From positions 131,732 to 195,731 of the forward strand of contig JADKHC010000005.1 of assembly GCA_016721945.1 (NCBI GenBank): a stretch of 64,000 nt of DNA, in the 5' to 3' direction. The notes beneath the pieces were generated by a model. It saw only the letters and a list, made by a program, of their open reading frames with translations, was not told the origin of the DNA and did not search any database. The stretch's first letter is position 1. Every line of letters starts with the position of its first letter. Positions 25,457-33,221 of this stretch are shown piece by piece. The position numbers were made by a program, and so were the translations under genes. Origin of the DNA: Verrucomicrobiota bacterium (GTDB taxonomy: Bacteria; Verrucomicrobiota; Verrucomicrobiia; Opitutales; Opitutaceae).

Positions 25457-25556
25457 GGGCGTTGGCAGAACGATGGGTTTCGATGAAGAAACCGTGAACA
25501 AAACAAATCGGCCCCAGCGTGTAAATGCAGGAAATCGGACTTCGCGCCGATCTGCC

Positions 25557-28500
25557 CTAGAACTTTAGCCGCGCACCGCCCTGCATCTGCCAGCGGGAGG
25601 GCGCAGTTTGCAGCGTCTGCGCCTTGGCTCCTGTGTAGCGATAAACATATTGGTTTGTCGTCGGATCGTAGCTGCCATTGGCCACGGCCAGCCCATAGGG
25701 AAAACTTGCCGCGTAGACCCGGCCCCAGTCCGTATTGATCAAGTTGGCCACATTGATGATGTCCAAGAAGAGTTCTCCTTTCACACGTCCGTGCAGCGGA
25801 ATTTCCTGAGTGAATTTCAGATCGTAGCGGTGCTGATAATAACTGGTCTCGCTGTTGCGCGGAACGACACGACCGGAAAAACGCTTGAGCGCGGGCGTGG
25901 CATCGGCGAAGGCAAAATACGCATCGGCCTGCTTTGGGTCAGCCCACCGCACATTAGGATCATCGCGGCCGGTGGGAACGTAGAAGAGATCGTTATCGTA
26001 GCTGGAGGAATCGCCGTTCACATCGGTGCCAAAGATAAAACTGTAAGGCCGACCGCTACGGCCTTCGTAATGCAAGGCGACCTTGGTATCGAACCTTTTG
26101 ACAAGGGCAAACTTGAGCGTGAAACTGGCGAGCACGCGATCACGGATGGTGTAGTTGGTGGTGCCAAGGCGGTCGTCGTTCGGGTCGAGGCTGGCCCGCG
26201 AGGAGAAATTTGTGTCCGCCGTGCTGGCGGTGACCGAGCTCACTTCATCCGCCGAGCTCCGCGTGTACGAAATCGAAAAACCCCAGTGTTTTCGGAGCGG
26301 ACGCTTGAGGCTGATGGTCGCCTGCGCGGCCTCACCTTTAGTTGTATTCGTAAGTAAATACACATCGGTGAACGCTGTGTTTTGATATTGGCTGTTGCTA
26401 ACGAGGCCGAAAGATTTTGTGCGCTCACCATAAATCGTCCGGCCATCCGGACCGGTGCCCGTGCGCCGCAAATTGAGATTCTTATAGGTCAACCCCTCGA
26501 TCATCCACGTGCGGACGAGCTCCGCCGAAACAGTGATTCCCTGCCAAGGCAATTTCTGGTCCAACCCAAGATTGGCCCGGGCAATCGTCGGCAAATGAAA
26601 TTTGTCGTCCAAAAGATCGACCCGCTGACGCGCAGTCGAAGGATTTCCTTGAGGTTGGTTATCCGGATCGGGTGAGAAACCACTGACTTTCGTGTTCACC
26701 GCAGAGGCAAATCCGTCATTCGAGTAAGCGTTCGACAACCAAACGCCAGGGGCACGCCCCTGAAAAACGCCAGCACCGCCGCGCAACCGCGTGCGATCCT
26801 CTTCGCCAAACTTGTAGGTAAAACTGCCGCGCGGACCGAGCACATACGCACCGTCAATTGTGCGATCATTTCTCCGGCCAAAGGTTTCCTCCACGAGTGT
26901 ATTTCGGTGCGGTTTCGAATCCGCCCACGGGTAGTCAAAACGCACGCCCATCATCAGAGTCAGCCGGCGTGTGGCCATCACCGTGTCCTGCAAAAAAACC
27001 GAACCCACCGAATACCCCCAAGCAACCGCTGGACTGTGTCCTGGAAGCATGTATTGATACGTATGGTTAGTAGGTTTTCCTGCTTCATAGGCCGCTATGC
27101 TGGCAAACGTATAACTGCCCCAAGCATTTTGCAGATACGTGTTTTGAAATTCGCTATCCTCGATCTCGGCACCAAAAAACACGCGATGCCGACCGAGCAA
27201 CCAGGAGGCATTGAGGCCCGCCTGATTGTTCACCACATCAAGAGTGTTTACCTGACTGGATTCTTCGGCACCGATAAAAACCGAACCAGTTTCTGTACCC
27301 TCAGAAGCCACCCCATTGATCCGAACTTGCGGAAAACGCGTGTTCGGCGTGCGCTCCGACTCATAATGATGCGAGGCCACTTTGCATTCGGTTTGAAAAC
27401 GGTTGGTCCACTGGCTGAAGAGCTGGGCCGTCCACGCCTCCAGATTTTGTTCACTTTCGTACCAATGCCCACTGAGCGAGACGCGCCCCGACGTTGTATA
27501 ATCGGAAAAAGTCGGCTGATGGCCCTGCGTTAAACTATAACGCAGACTCAAGCGATGACGTTGGTTAATACGCCAGTCGATTTTCGCGAGGTACTTGTCG
27601 TCCTCCTTGTTTTGTTTACCGGGATTAACGAGCGCCCCTGGATTGTAGCCGTAGTTCGCCGAAACACTCTGTATCCGCGCCAACGCCGCGGCCGACGGTT
27701 CGAAGCCGGCACTCGGTGCAGGCTCGATCCGCTGCGAGTGTTCGTATCCAGAAAAGAAAAACAAATGATCCCGCCAAAACGGTCCACCAAACGTGAACCC
27801 GAACGTTTCATCGGTGAACGGATCGCGTTCGCGCGTGACCGGATGTGCGGCGCGCCAGTTTTGATCTCGGTATTGGTAATAAACCGAACCACGAAAACGA
27901 TTCGTGCCACTGCGCGTCACAGCATCAATCGTGGCACCGGTGAAACCACCTCGGTGCACATCATAGGGAGAGACCTCAACGTTGACGGCCTCGATTGTCT
28001 CCATCGCGAGCGGATTACCCTGCGACGGAAACCCATTGGGAGTTACGCCAAACTGATCGTTGATCCGCACGCCATCGACCGAGAGGGAGTTGAAACGACT
28101 ATTCTGACCGGCAGCGGCCAGTTCGCCCCGTTCTGGATCGATATAGATCACGCGAGGATCCCTGGCCGCGTATTCATTAAGTGAATTCTCCAAAGACGCC
28201 AGTCCCTCGATCTCATCGCGCGTCAAAGCCGTATGCGGCCCCGGCCCAGAGGCTTCGCGCGAAGCAACGACCTCGACCTTATCCAGCTTGATGACCGCCG
28301 CGGATGCCGAAACAATAACTATTTCTAACAAGCGGGTTTCACCGAGACCCAATACAATATTCTCCATTCTCCGCGTCTCATATCCAGCGAGCTCGAAGGA
28401 CAATGCATACGGGCCACCTACCGGCAAACCGGCCAGCGAGAACACCCCCTTTGCGTTGGTGTCTGTTTGAAACCGACTGCCCGTTGGTATAAATTTAACA

Positions 28501-28652
28501 ACCACCCGCACCGCCCCAATGGGCGTCTTGCCCTTGTCGAACACCAAGCCGGCCAAAGCAGCCGAAGTCTCCTGCTGGCCGACTAGCCGCGCAGAAAAAC
28601 AGCTCAAGATTACAACCATCGCCCCCATCCATAATACCCCCCGAATACGCAT
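25557..28652 (-). CDS. TonB-dependent receptor, Oar-like, with carboxypeptidase-regulatory N-domain
   Basis: 1031 residues from the ATG at 28652, with a signal peptide (MGAMVVILSCFSARLVGQ). Residues about 30-110 form a CarboxypepD_reg-like beta domain (ALAGLVFDKGKTPIGAVRVVV). A plug domain follows (NSRFNSLSVDGVRINDQFGV near 200, IDAVTRSGTNRFRGSVYYQY near 265), then a long outer-membrane barrel ending in GGARLKF, with the terminal Phe. It most resembles the Oar/OmpA-related TonB receptors that import or export large substrates. No SusD partner is present. The substrate cannot be read from the sequence. Confidence 0.85.
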   Translation of the reverse strand: MRIRGVLWMGAMVVILSCFSARLVGQQETSAALAGLVFDKGKTPIGAVRVVVKFIPTGSRFQTDTNAKGVFSLAGLPVGGPYALSFELAGYETRRMENIVLGLGETRLLEIVIVSASAAVIKLDKVEVVASREASGPGPHTALTRDEIEGLASLENSLNEYAARDPRVIYIDPERGELAAAGQNSRFNSLSVDGVRINDQFGVTPNGFPSQGNPLAMETIEAVNVEVSPYDVHRGGFTGATIDAVTRSGTNRFRGSVYYQYRDQNWRAAHPVTRERDPFTDETFGFTFGGPFWRDHLFFFSGYEHSQRIEPAPSAGFEPSAAALARIQSVSANYGYNPGALVNPGKQNKEDDKYLAKIDWRINQRHRLSLRYSLTQGHQPTFSDYTTSGRVSLSGHWYESEQNLEAWTAQLFSQWTNRFQTECKVASHHYESERTPNTRFPQVRINGVASEGTETGSVFIGAEESSQVNTLDVVNNQAGLNASWLLGRHRVFFGAEIEDSEFQNTYLQNAWGSYTFASIAAYEAGKPTNHTYQYMLPGHSPAVAWGYSVGSVFLQDTVMATRRLTLMMGVRFDYPWADSKPHRNTLVEETFGRRNDRTIDGAYVLGPRGSFTYKFGEEDRTRLRGGAGVFQGRAPGVWLSNAYSNDGFASAVNTKVSGFSPDPDNQPQGNPSTARQRVDLLDDKFHLPTIARANLGLDQKLPWQGITVSAELVRTWMIEGLTYKNLNLRRTGTGPDGRTIYGERTKSFGLVSNSQYQNTAFTDVYLLTNTTKGEAAQATISLKRPLRKHWGFSISYTRSSADEVSSVTASTADTNFSSRASLDPNDDRLGTTNYTIRDRVLASFTLKFALVKRFDTKVALHYEGRSGRPYSFIFGTDVNGDSSSYDNDLFYVPTGRDDPNVRWADPKQADAYFAFADATPALKRFSGRVVPRNSETSYYQHRYDLKFTQEIPLHGRVKGELFLDIINVANLINTDWGRVYAASFPYGLAVANGSYDPTTNQYVYRYTGAKAQTLQTAPSRWQMQGGARLKF

Positions 28653-29264
28653 GTTTCGAAAAACGGGAAACACCGTAATCTGTCGACACAATTTGTCGCT
28701 GGCGACCTGTAAGCCATAACCATTATTTTGGTCTAATTATTGCACAACAAAGCGATATGACTAAACCTGAGATTATCAACTGAGTCACAATACTGCTCTT
28801 ACCACCGGGATACGCAGGAATGATCTCATACCAACAGCCCGAAGCTATCAGACTTTGAACAGAAGATAACAAAGAGAACGAAGGCCTGCTGGTTCTTCTT
28901 GGATCTCTTCGTTACCTTCGTTTTCTTCTGTAAAACCCCGGAAAGTCAGACCAGCCACGATCAACTTCAGTATAAAAGCATAGGAGCATTGGTATCAGGC
29001 GGACCACTCAGTGCATTTTGCGAACGATGCGATGAAAGCGATCGGCGTGGATGCGCGCAGCAACGAGTCGAAAACTGGGTTGCCAGCGACGAGCCTTTAC
29101 GCAAAGAATTTCAACCGCCGGGGCGTCGCACGCAGTCAAGTTTCCGGCCCGGGATCTTTCATCCGGTGGCGTCAGACTTGCCCTTCGGGGCAGTAATCCC
29201 GCTTGCGGGAGCGCCGATCCCATTTGTGCGCGCCCCGGCACCTGCCTCCGCTGCGGGCGAACGC
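28653..29264. other. Gene-poor interval between TonB receptor and defence island
   Basis: It holds one fold-back repeat (28828-28935). Short frames around 29008-29268 on both strands have no recognised domain, and I do not call them. The receptor promoter should lie just above 28652. Confidence 0.4.
28828..28935. repeat. Fold-back repeat, copy A
   Basis: Inverted arms start TTTGAACAGAAGATAAC (left, 28854) and, on the complement, TTTTACAGAAGAAAACG (right, ending 28935), pairing over about 28 bp. The same element recurs at 59976-60085 with high identity, including the shared leading ATACCAACAG. Confidence 0.8.
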
Positions 29265-29543
29265 TCACACGACCAACCAGCGCTCGATTTCGGTGGAGAA
29301 GAAAATTACCCCGGCGAGCTTGAGCCGCAAACGTTGATTCCTATCCCAGGGAAACCCAGGTGCCGCCAGCAACTCCAGCCGGCCACGCAATTCGATCCGC
29401 TCCTGCCCGCGGACGCTCAGCGTCACGACACAGCCCAACGGCAACCCCCAGACCTGCGCAATCTCGTCACGAATATCCGACGCCACCGCCGAGGCTTCTC
29501 CGCCAGACGTTTCGCCCAGGAAAAATTCCTCCTGCGAATCCAT
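29265..29543 (-). CDS. Small protein of unknown function downstream of pRiA4 ORF-3
   Basis: 92 residues from the ATG at 29543, 5 bp after the pRiA4 ORF-3-like stop, so probably co-translated. The C-terminal half has a beta-strand pattern (LGCVVTLSVRGQERIELRG, then LKLAGVIFFSTEIERWLVV). No family is recognised. The acidic N-terminus and the coupling argue that it is real. A role in the defence island is not shown. Confidence 0.5.
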   Translation of the reverse strand: MDSQEEFFLGETSGGEASAVASDIRDEIAQVWGLPLGCVVTLSVRGQERIELRGRLELLAAPGFPWDRNQRLRLKLAGVIFFSTEIERWLVV

Positions 29544-29548
29544 GATGG

Positions 29549-30157
29549 CTACACCTTGCTGCATCCAACCATCTCATTCGTCGACGCCAGATCAAAAGCC
29601 GCCGGATCGAATCCTTCGCCAACCCATTCGATCATCGACTCGTACTCCGGGTGTTTCGGTTTTTTTATAATCTTTAGCAAATTGTCATAACCAGGAGGAC
29701 CGCCACAATCCTCCGGCGGACACGCCCGTGCTCCATCGAGACACGCGGCGCGCGACAGTCGTTTTTCCAGCGGCTCGACCGCCGCGAGCGTGATTTCGTG
29801 CAGCCAGCTGTCGCCAAAGTCATACTCGTAACCGATCCGGTCGCCAGGCTTGGCGAGGAAGTTTTTCAACAGCCGCTTCGTTTCATCCTGAGTGGGCGGC
29901 TGCCGTCCGAGAAAGGCCGCTGGAGAATCAGGATCTGGCCGACCAACATAACCCGTGATCTCCCCCTCCGGCGTGAAGAGATGAAACTGGTGCATATGCG
30001 AATTGGTCCAGCCCATGGCGGCCTGAAGCACTTGATCGAGCCGGTCCATACGAATATCGTGCGGCACCCGAACTAATCGCCAAGTTTCTTTCGACAGGTG
30101 AAGCAGCGTGACGCGCAAATCGTAAGCAAGAAAACCGGCGTTTTTAGTCCGAGCCAT
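29549..30157 (-). CDS. Plasmid pRiA4b ORF-3-like protein
   Basis: 202 residues from the ATG at 30157. The family pattern is clear: YDLRVTLLHLSKETWRLVRV, then LDQVLQAAMGWTNSHMHQF, and YEYDFGDSWLHEITL near 110-124, followed by CLDGARACPPEDCGGPPGY with conserved cysteines and ending HPEYESMIEWVGEGFDPAAF. The family (PRiA4_ORF3, sometimes called IS1096 passenger TnpR) is common on plasmids and islands; its function is unknown. No IS1096 transposase is nearby. Its first 15 codons also occur as a diverged remnant at 32582-32626. Confidence 0.85.
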   Translation of the reverse strand: MARTKNAGFLAYDLRVTLLHLSKETWRLVRVPHDIRMDRLDQVLQAAMGWTNSHMHQFHLFTPEGEITGYVGRPDPDSPAAFLGRQPPTQDETKRLLKNFLAKPGDRIGYEYDFGDSWLHEITLAAVEPLEKRLSRAACLDGARACPPEDCGGPPGYDNLLKIIKKPKHPEYESMIEWVGEGFDPAAFDLASTNEMVGCSKV

Positions 30158-30279
30158 GCGCCCACCATGCCCCGTCACCCCAGTCGCTGACGAGCGGATT
30201 TTGTGCGCCTGCAAAATCGAAGTCCTGCATCACCCCACCGTCTCCGGCACCAGCTTCATCGTGTCGTTGCCGAAGAGGC
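30113..30279. repeat. Direct repeat R1 flanking the AbiE locus
   Basis: About 165 bp aligned to 32582-32748 with roughly 70% identity by eye. It joins the 5' end of pRiA4 ORF-3 (GCGCAAATCGTAAGCAAG) to the 3' end of a mod gene (CATCGTGTCGTTGCCGAAGA). Both copies have the same orientation. Confidence 0.7.
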
Positions 30280-30285
30280 CGGTGG
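30230..30285 (-). pseudogene. Remnant of the 3' end of a second mod methyltransferase gene
   Basis: The frame reads LFGNDTMKLVPETVG and stops at 30230-30232. It matches the last residues of the Mod at 32700 (IFGNDTMTLVPVTVG). It has no start and lies between the AbiEii toxin and pRiA4 ORF-3. Confidence 0.65.
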
Positions 30286-30318
30286 CGCTGTGAGGCGAGA
30301 AGGAATCTCACTGCAGTT

Positions 30319-31461
30319 TCAAGAGTTGCTTTGGCGCGCCAAAGCATCCGCCTCATCAATGAGTGACCACAGATAGAGTGCTTCTGGCGCAGTACGACGC
30401 AGAACGGGAGTCAAGGCAGCGTTGGGTCCGTCAGCCAAAGTGATAAGGCCAAGTACAGCTGGCGATGGAAGGCTCCGCACAATGTCTCGGGGGACACTAT
30501 TGCTCAGACCATAGCGAATGAGCTTAGCCAGCAGAGCAGCGCGAGCGGCAGCCACGGGGGCATGACGGTCGAGAGTGAATGACTCCGTGAGCAAATGGGA
30601 CGTCAGTCCACGGCTTCCTGTGCGCAGAATTTTTTGCGCTTCAGTATGCGGCGCAGCGACAGCACTGGGAATAAGGGAGAGCGTTCGTGCGGCCTCGATT
30701 GTATCGTCGAGGCATTGATCGATGCTGAACGGACCACGGCCATAGCGGATCTGTGCCTCGAAGGTAGCACGGTAGGTGGCATCGATGCGGGCGAAGTCGG
30801 TGGCCTCTGCGAAAAGATGCCCCACATCGAAGAGCTGCTTCATGATTTTCTGAGCCGGGGGCTCGCTCGGCTGACCGTGACGCGTAACCGGATTGTAAAG
30901 CACGCCAATGGTGGTCGGGGCAAATGCCGCCAGTTTGTCGCCAAGAAGACAGTCGACGGTCGGCAGGAGAACATGGCTTTCGGATTCCAGCCGGATGAAG
31001 GGCGTTTCGACCCTCCGCCGCTCGGTGGCAGAATAGGCGTGCGTTGCGGCGATGACGTCGAGCTGCACGTGCGATTCGGCCTGCGCTTGCGCGCCGACCG
31101 TGGAGCGGAAAACGATTTTGAAGTGTTTCGTCGGCGGAGCGTCGCGGTCGCGGCCGGTCTGGTGTTCGTAGCGGATGAAGGGCGGCGTGCGGCCCACTTG
31201 TTCGAGGACCGCCGTCAACCGTTCCAGTGGCTCTGGGGTAACTATGTCCACGTCGATGGACAAGCGTCGCACTGGATTGAGCAAAAGCACAAGGCTGGTG
31301 CCTCCCTTGAAAACGAAATTAAGCCCGGCGTCAGAAAGCCGCCCCACCAACTCCAACGCCATGATGCAGCGCTCCAGCAACTGGAGGTTTTGGGGCTGCA
31401 CCCGCATCGCCGCCGCCTGCTCACGTATCCAAGGAGGTCGGAAACAATCGGGGTGGATCAT
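30319..31461 (-). CDS. AbiEii/AbiGii-type nucleotidyltransferase toxin
   Basis: 380 residues. The nucleotidyltransferase signature is FKGGTSLVLLL at residues 51-61, followed by LSIDVDIV with Asp70 and Asp72 as metal-binding candidates. The later LLPTVDCLLGDKLAAFAP is also typical. AbiEii toxins belong to type IV abortive-infection toxin-antitoxin pairs and block growth of the cell on phage attack; the related MenA-type toxins modify tRNA. It is the last gene of the AbiE set and starts 26 bp after the stop of the 87-residue antitoxin fragment, with a long hairpin in between. Confidence 0.85.
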   Translation of the reverse strand: MIHPDCFRPPWIREQAAAMRVQPQNLQLLERCIMALELVGRLSDAGLNFVFKGGTSLVLLLNPVRRLSIDVDIVTPEPLERLTAVLEQVGRTPPFIRYEHQTGRDRDAPPTKHFKIVFRSTVGAQAQAESHVQLDVIAATHAYSATERRRVETPFIRLESESHVLLPTVDCLLGDKLAAFAPTTIGVLYNPVTRHGQPSEPPAQKIMKQLFDVGHLFAEATDFARIDATYRATFEAQIRYGRGPFSIDQCLDDTIEAARTLSLIPSAVAAPHTEAQKILRTGSRGLTSHLLTESFTLDRHAPVAAARAALLAKLIRYGLSNSVPRDIVRSLPSPAVLGLITLADGPNAALTPVLRRTAPEALYLWSLIDEADALARQSNS

Positions 31462-31473
31462 TTTTGGATATAA

Positions 31474-31520
31474 AAATCCGGTTTTGTCAGGAAACGTCGA
31501 TTTCTGACAGAACCGGATTT
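31474..31520. repeat. Long hairpin at the antitoxin-fragment/toxin junction
   Basis: Arms begin AAATCCGGTTTTGTCAGGAAA and the reverse complement of TTTCTGACAGAACCGGATTT, pairing over 20 bp with one G:T-type difference and one bulge, with loop CGTCGA. It covers the last codons and stop of the 87-residue gene and ends 13 bp before the toxin start. It shares its inner core with the hairpin at 31735. Confidence 0.75.
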
Positions 31521-31750
31521 ACAAGGCTTAAGACCTTATCCTGGATTTCTTTGCGAAGTGAGTATCTGGTGATACTTGGCATATCCAAGCGCCCAGCCTG
31601 CTTTACGCCCGAAAAAACAGCGGTGAACTCGGACGAATCCATCAGGCCGAGAGATTCGTTCTCCACCACCAGATCAACCAGCACCTTTTCCGGGGTGGCA
31701 TAGTGGCCATCGAGGGGGGCTTGAGAGATGACTGAATCAATTTTTGTCAA
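31487..31750 (-). CDS. Tandem duplicate of the antitoxin C-terminal region
   Basis: 87 residues read from a TTG that overlaps the upstream stop by 4 bp (TTGA). Almost the whole length aligns with the last 80 residues of the antitoxin-like protein encoded just upstream: QAPLDGHYATPEKVLVDLVV versus QAPVDGHFARPEKILVDIAV, then LGLMDSSEF versus LPLMDTDEF. It lacks the N-terminal winged-helix part. It may be a free-standing domain, a decaying duplicate, or product of a programmed split. No ATG is available. Confidence 0.6.
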   Translation of the reverse strand: MTKIDSVISQAPLDGHYATPEKVLVDLVVENESLGLMDSSEFTAVFSGVKQAGRLDMPSITRYSLRKEIQDKVLSLVNPVLSEIDVS

Positions 31751-31779
31751 GAAACACCATTTCCTGACGTTAATTGATT
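31735..31779. repeat. Hairpin at the end of the full antitoxin gene
   Basis: 20-nt arms (AATCAATTTTTGTCAAGAAA on the left) pair at 16 of 20 positions around loop CACCA. It covers the last codons of the upstream gene. The inner GTCARGAAA ... TTTCYTGAC is shared with the 31474 hairpin; the outer stem differs. Confidence 0.7.
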
Positions 31780-32493
31780 AATAAGCCGTAAGAATTTATC
31801 CATCAATTCTCTGCGATTTGCGTAGCGCAGCATTGCCGCGATTTCGATGCGCCCAGTGGTCACGGTCGTGGTGAACAAGGAGGAGAACTCGTCGGTGTCC
31901 ATGAGAGGCAATACCTGAAGCTCCACGGCGATATCAACGAGGATTTTTTCAGGTCGCGCGAAGTGGCCATCCACGGGTGCCTGGACGAGGCTTCCCGCGC
32001 GGACGACAAGGGTGGTCTCGCGGACCGAGAAGGATTTATCAGCCTCCTTTTTCGTAGGATCTCGGTGGGCGTCGTAGCCGTTCTCTTTCAGGAGCTCCCA
32101 TACCGCGGAGACACCTTCCTTTTCTACGTAAACGAAGGTCACAAACTTGCCCAGCAGGTGATGCATCCACGGGTTGATCTGCTGAGTGGACCACACGGTG
32201 AACGAGAGAAATGGAAACGCCTTCTCAATGAGTGCCACCACGGGAGCGACGTGCTCGCGGTCGAGGGTGAGTGGCTGCGCGAGACTGGAATACCAGCCGC
32301 GACCGGCATCGTAGACGACGCCATCGTTAGTGAAGGCGTGGAGGTAGGAATTGAGTGTAGTAGCAGACCAAGAGATACGCCGCTGCGTGAGCCAGGCTCT
32401 CAACTCCGCCATCGAAAAATAGGGCCGCGTCGCCGTGAGGGCCGGAATAGCTTTGTCGCGGAGCAGATTTTTAAGGGGCGCAGTTTTTTTCAC
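31747..32493 (-). CDS. AbiEi-like antitoxin / transcriptional regulator
   Basis: 248 residues read from a GTG at 32493. The N-terminal ~70 residues look like a winged helix (YFSMAELRAWLTQRRISWSA, then YLHAFTNDGVVYDAGRGWYS). The middle has VWSTQQINPWMHHLLGKFVTFVYVE, similar to type IV AbiEi antitoxins and DUF6577 proteins. The last 80 residues recur in the next gene. AbiEi proteins repress their own operon by binding inverted repeats and neutralise AbiEii without direct contact. The downstream AbiEii supports the call. Confidence 0.65.
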   Translation of the reverse strand: MKKTAPLKNLLRDKAIPALTATRPYFSMAELRAWLTQRRISWSATTLNSYLHAFTNDGVVYDAGRGWYSSLAQPLTLDREHVAPVVALIEKAFPFLSFTVWSTQQINPWMHHLLGKFVTFVYVEKEGVSAVWELLKENGYDAHRDPTKKEADKSFSVRETTLVVRAGSLVQAPVDGHFARPEKILVDIAVELQVLPLMDTDEFSSLFTTTVTTGRIEIAAMLRYANRRELMDKFLRLINQLTSGNGVS

Positions 32494-32506
32494 GATAGAC
32501 GCAGGA

Positions 32507-32626
32507 TCAGCATGAGGCCACTAGGCCTGAATGGTCGAGCCTTCGCCGATTTTGATTTCCTCGAGGGTTAAGGCAGTAAAAGCGCAGATCGTAAGCAAGA
32601 AACAGGGGAGATTGTGCCCGGGCCAT
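32507..32626 (-). pseudogene. Remnant of a second pRiA4 ORF-3 gene
   Basis: A 39-codon frame from ATG 32626 starts MARAQSPLFLAYDLR, like the MARTKNAGFLAYDLR start of the intact gene at 30157, then loses similarity and stops at 32507. It follows the mod stop by 74 bp, the same order seen in the other repeat. Confidence 0.65.
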
Positions 32627-32748
32627 ACGCAGACCATGCCCAACCGCCCCAGCCTATGACGAGCCGATTTTGCACCCGTAAGCAGCCGAAACCGTGCGCT
32701 CAACCCACCGTCACCGGCACGAGTGTCATCGTGTCGTTGCCGAAGATG
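32582..32748. repeat. Direct repeat R2 flanking the AbiE locus
   Basis: The partner of R1 (30113-30279), same orientation and about 2.47 kb away. It spans the pRiA4 ORF-3 remnant start and the last codons of mod. R1 and R2 differ at many positions, so the duplication is not recent. Confidence 0.7.
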
Positions 32749-33194
32749 TCGATGACTTTTACGGCGACGATGTAGCGGCCGGGGCGTTCGTAGGTGTGCT
32801 TCGCGCTTTTTAGTTCAAGTTCGCGGTTCTGGCGGGTGCGGAAGCTCTGCCATTCGTTTTCGAAGATGTAGCCGCCGGTCCAGCGTTCCTCGAAATCGAC
32901 GAACTCACCTGAAGACGTAACCACGCCGGGTAGTTCGCCGGTGGCACCGAAGGTTTTCGGGACTTTGATGATTTCCTTGCGGCCTTCGTAATCGAAATCG
33001 ACGGCCCAATAGTCGACCCAGTCGGTCCACTTTTTGGTGAGCACGTCGCGGGTGACGATGCCGTTTTTGTCTTTGTTGATTTTGATCAACTTGCCGGCTT
33101 CGCACACGACCTCGCTCTTGCCTTCTTTCAGGTCAGCGGTGATCGCCTCGGCGAGGCCCTGGCTGTAGTAGACCGAGAAGTCCACTATCTCCAT
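32700..33194 (-). CDS. C-terminal part of type III-like Mod methyltransferase, cut off by an in-frame TAG
   Basis: 164 residues from the ATG at 33194. The sequence (EIVDFSVYYSQGLAEAITADL, NGIVTRDVLTKKWTDWVDYW, FENEWQSFRTRQNRELEL, IFGNDTMTLVPVTVG) is the usual C-terminal domain of this methyltransferase family. It is in the same reading frame as the upstream 540-residue part: only TAG (33222-33224) and nine codons separate them. So it is not an independent gene but the tail of one ~714-residue protein. Restart at 33194 is possible but would give only the tail. Confidence 0.75.
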   Translation of the reverse strand: MEIVDFSVYYSQGLAEAITADLKEGKSEVVCEAGKLIKINKDKNGIVTRDVLTKKWTDWVDYWAVDFDYEGRKEIIKVPKTFGATGELPGVVTSSGEFVDFEERWTGGYIFENEWQSFRTRQNRELELKSAKHTYERPGRYIVAVKVIDIFGNDTMTLVPVTVG

Positions 33195-33221
33195 GGCGAT
33201 GCTGAGCTTGTCCTTCTTGTC

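Noticed and set aside
28899..29690. 263-codon plus-strand frame
   Set aside because: It runs antisense through the pRiA4 ORF-3-linked protein and the repeat, and has no recognisable domain.
29549..30157. Insertion sequence (IS1096-like) suggested by the pRiA4 ORF-3 family name
   Set aside because: No transposase, terminal repeats or target duplication can be seen; the family name alone is not evidence.
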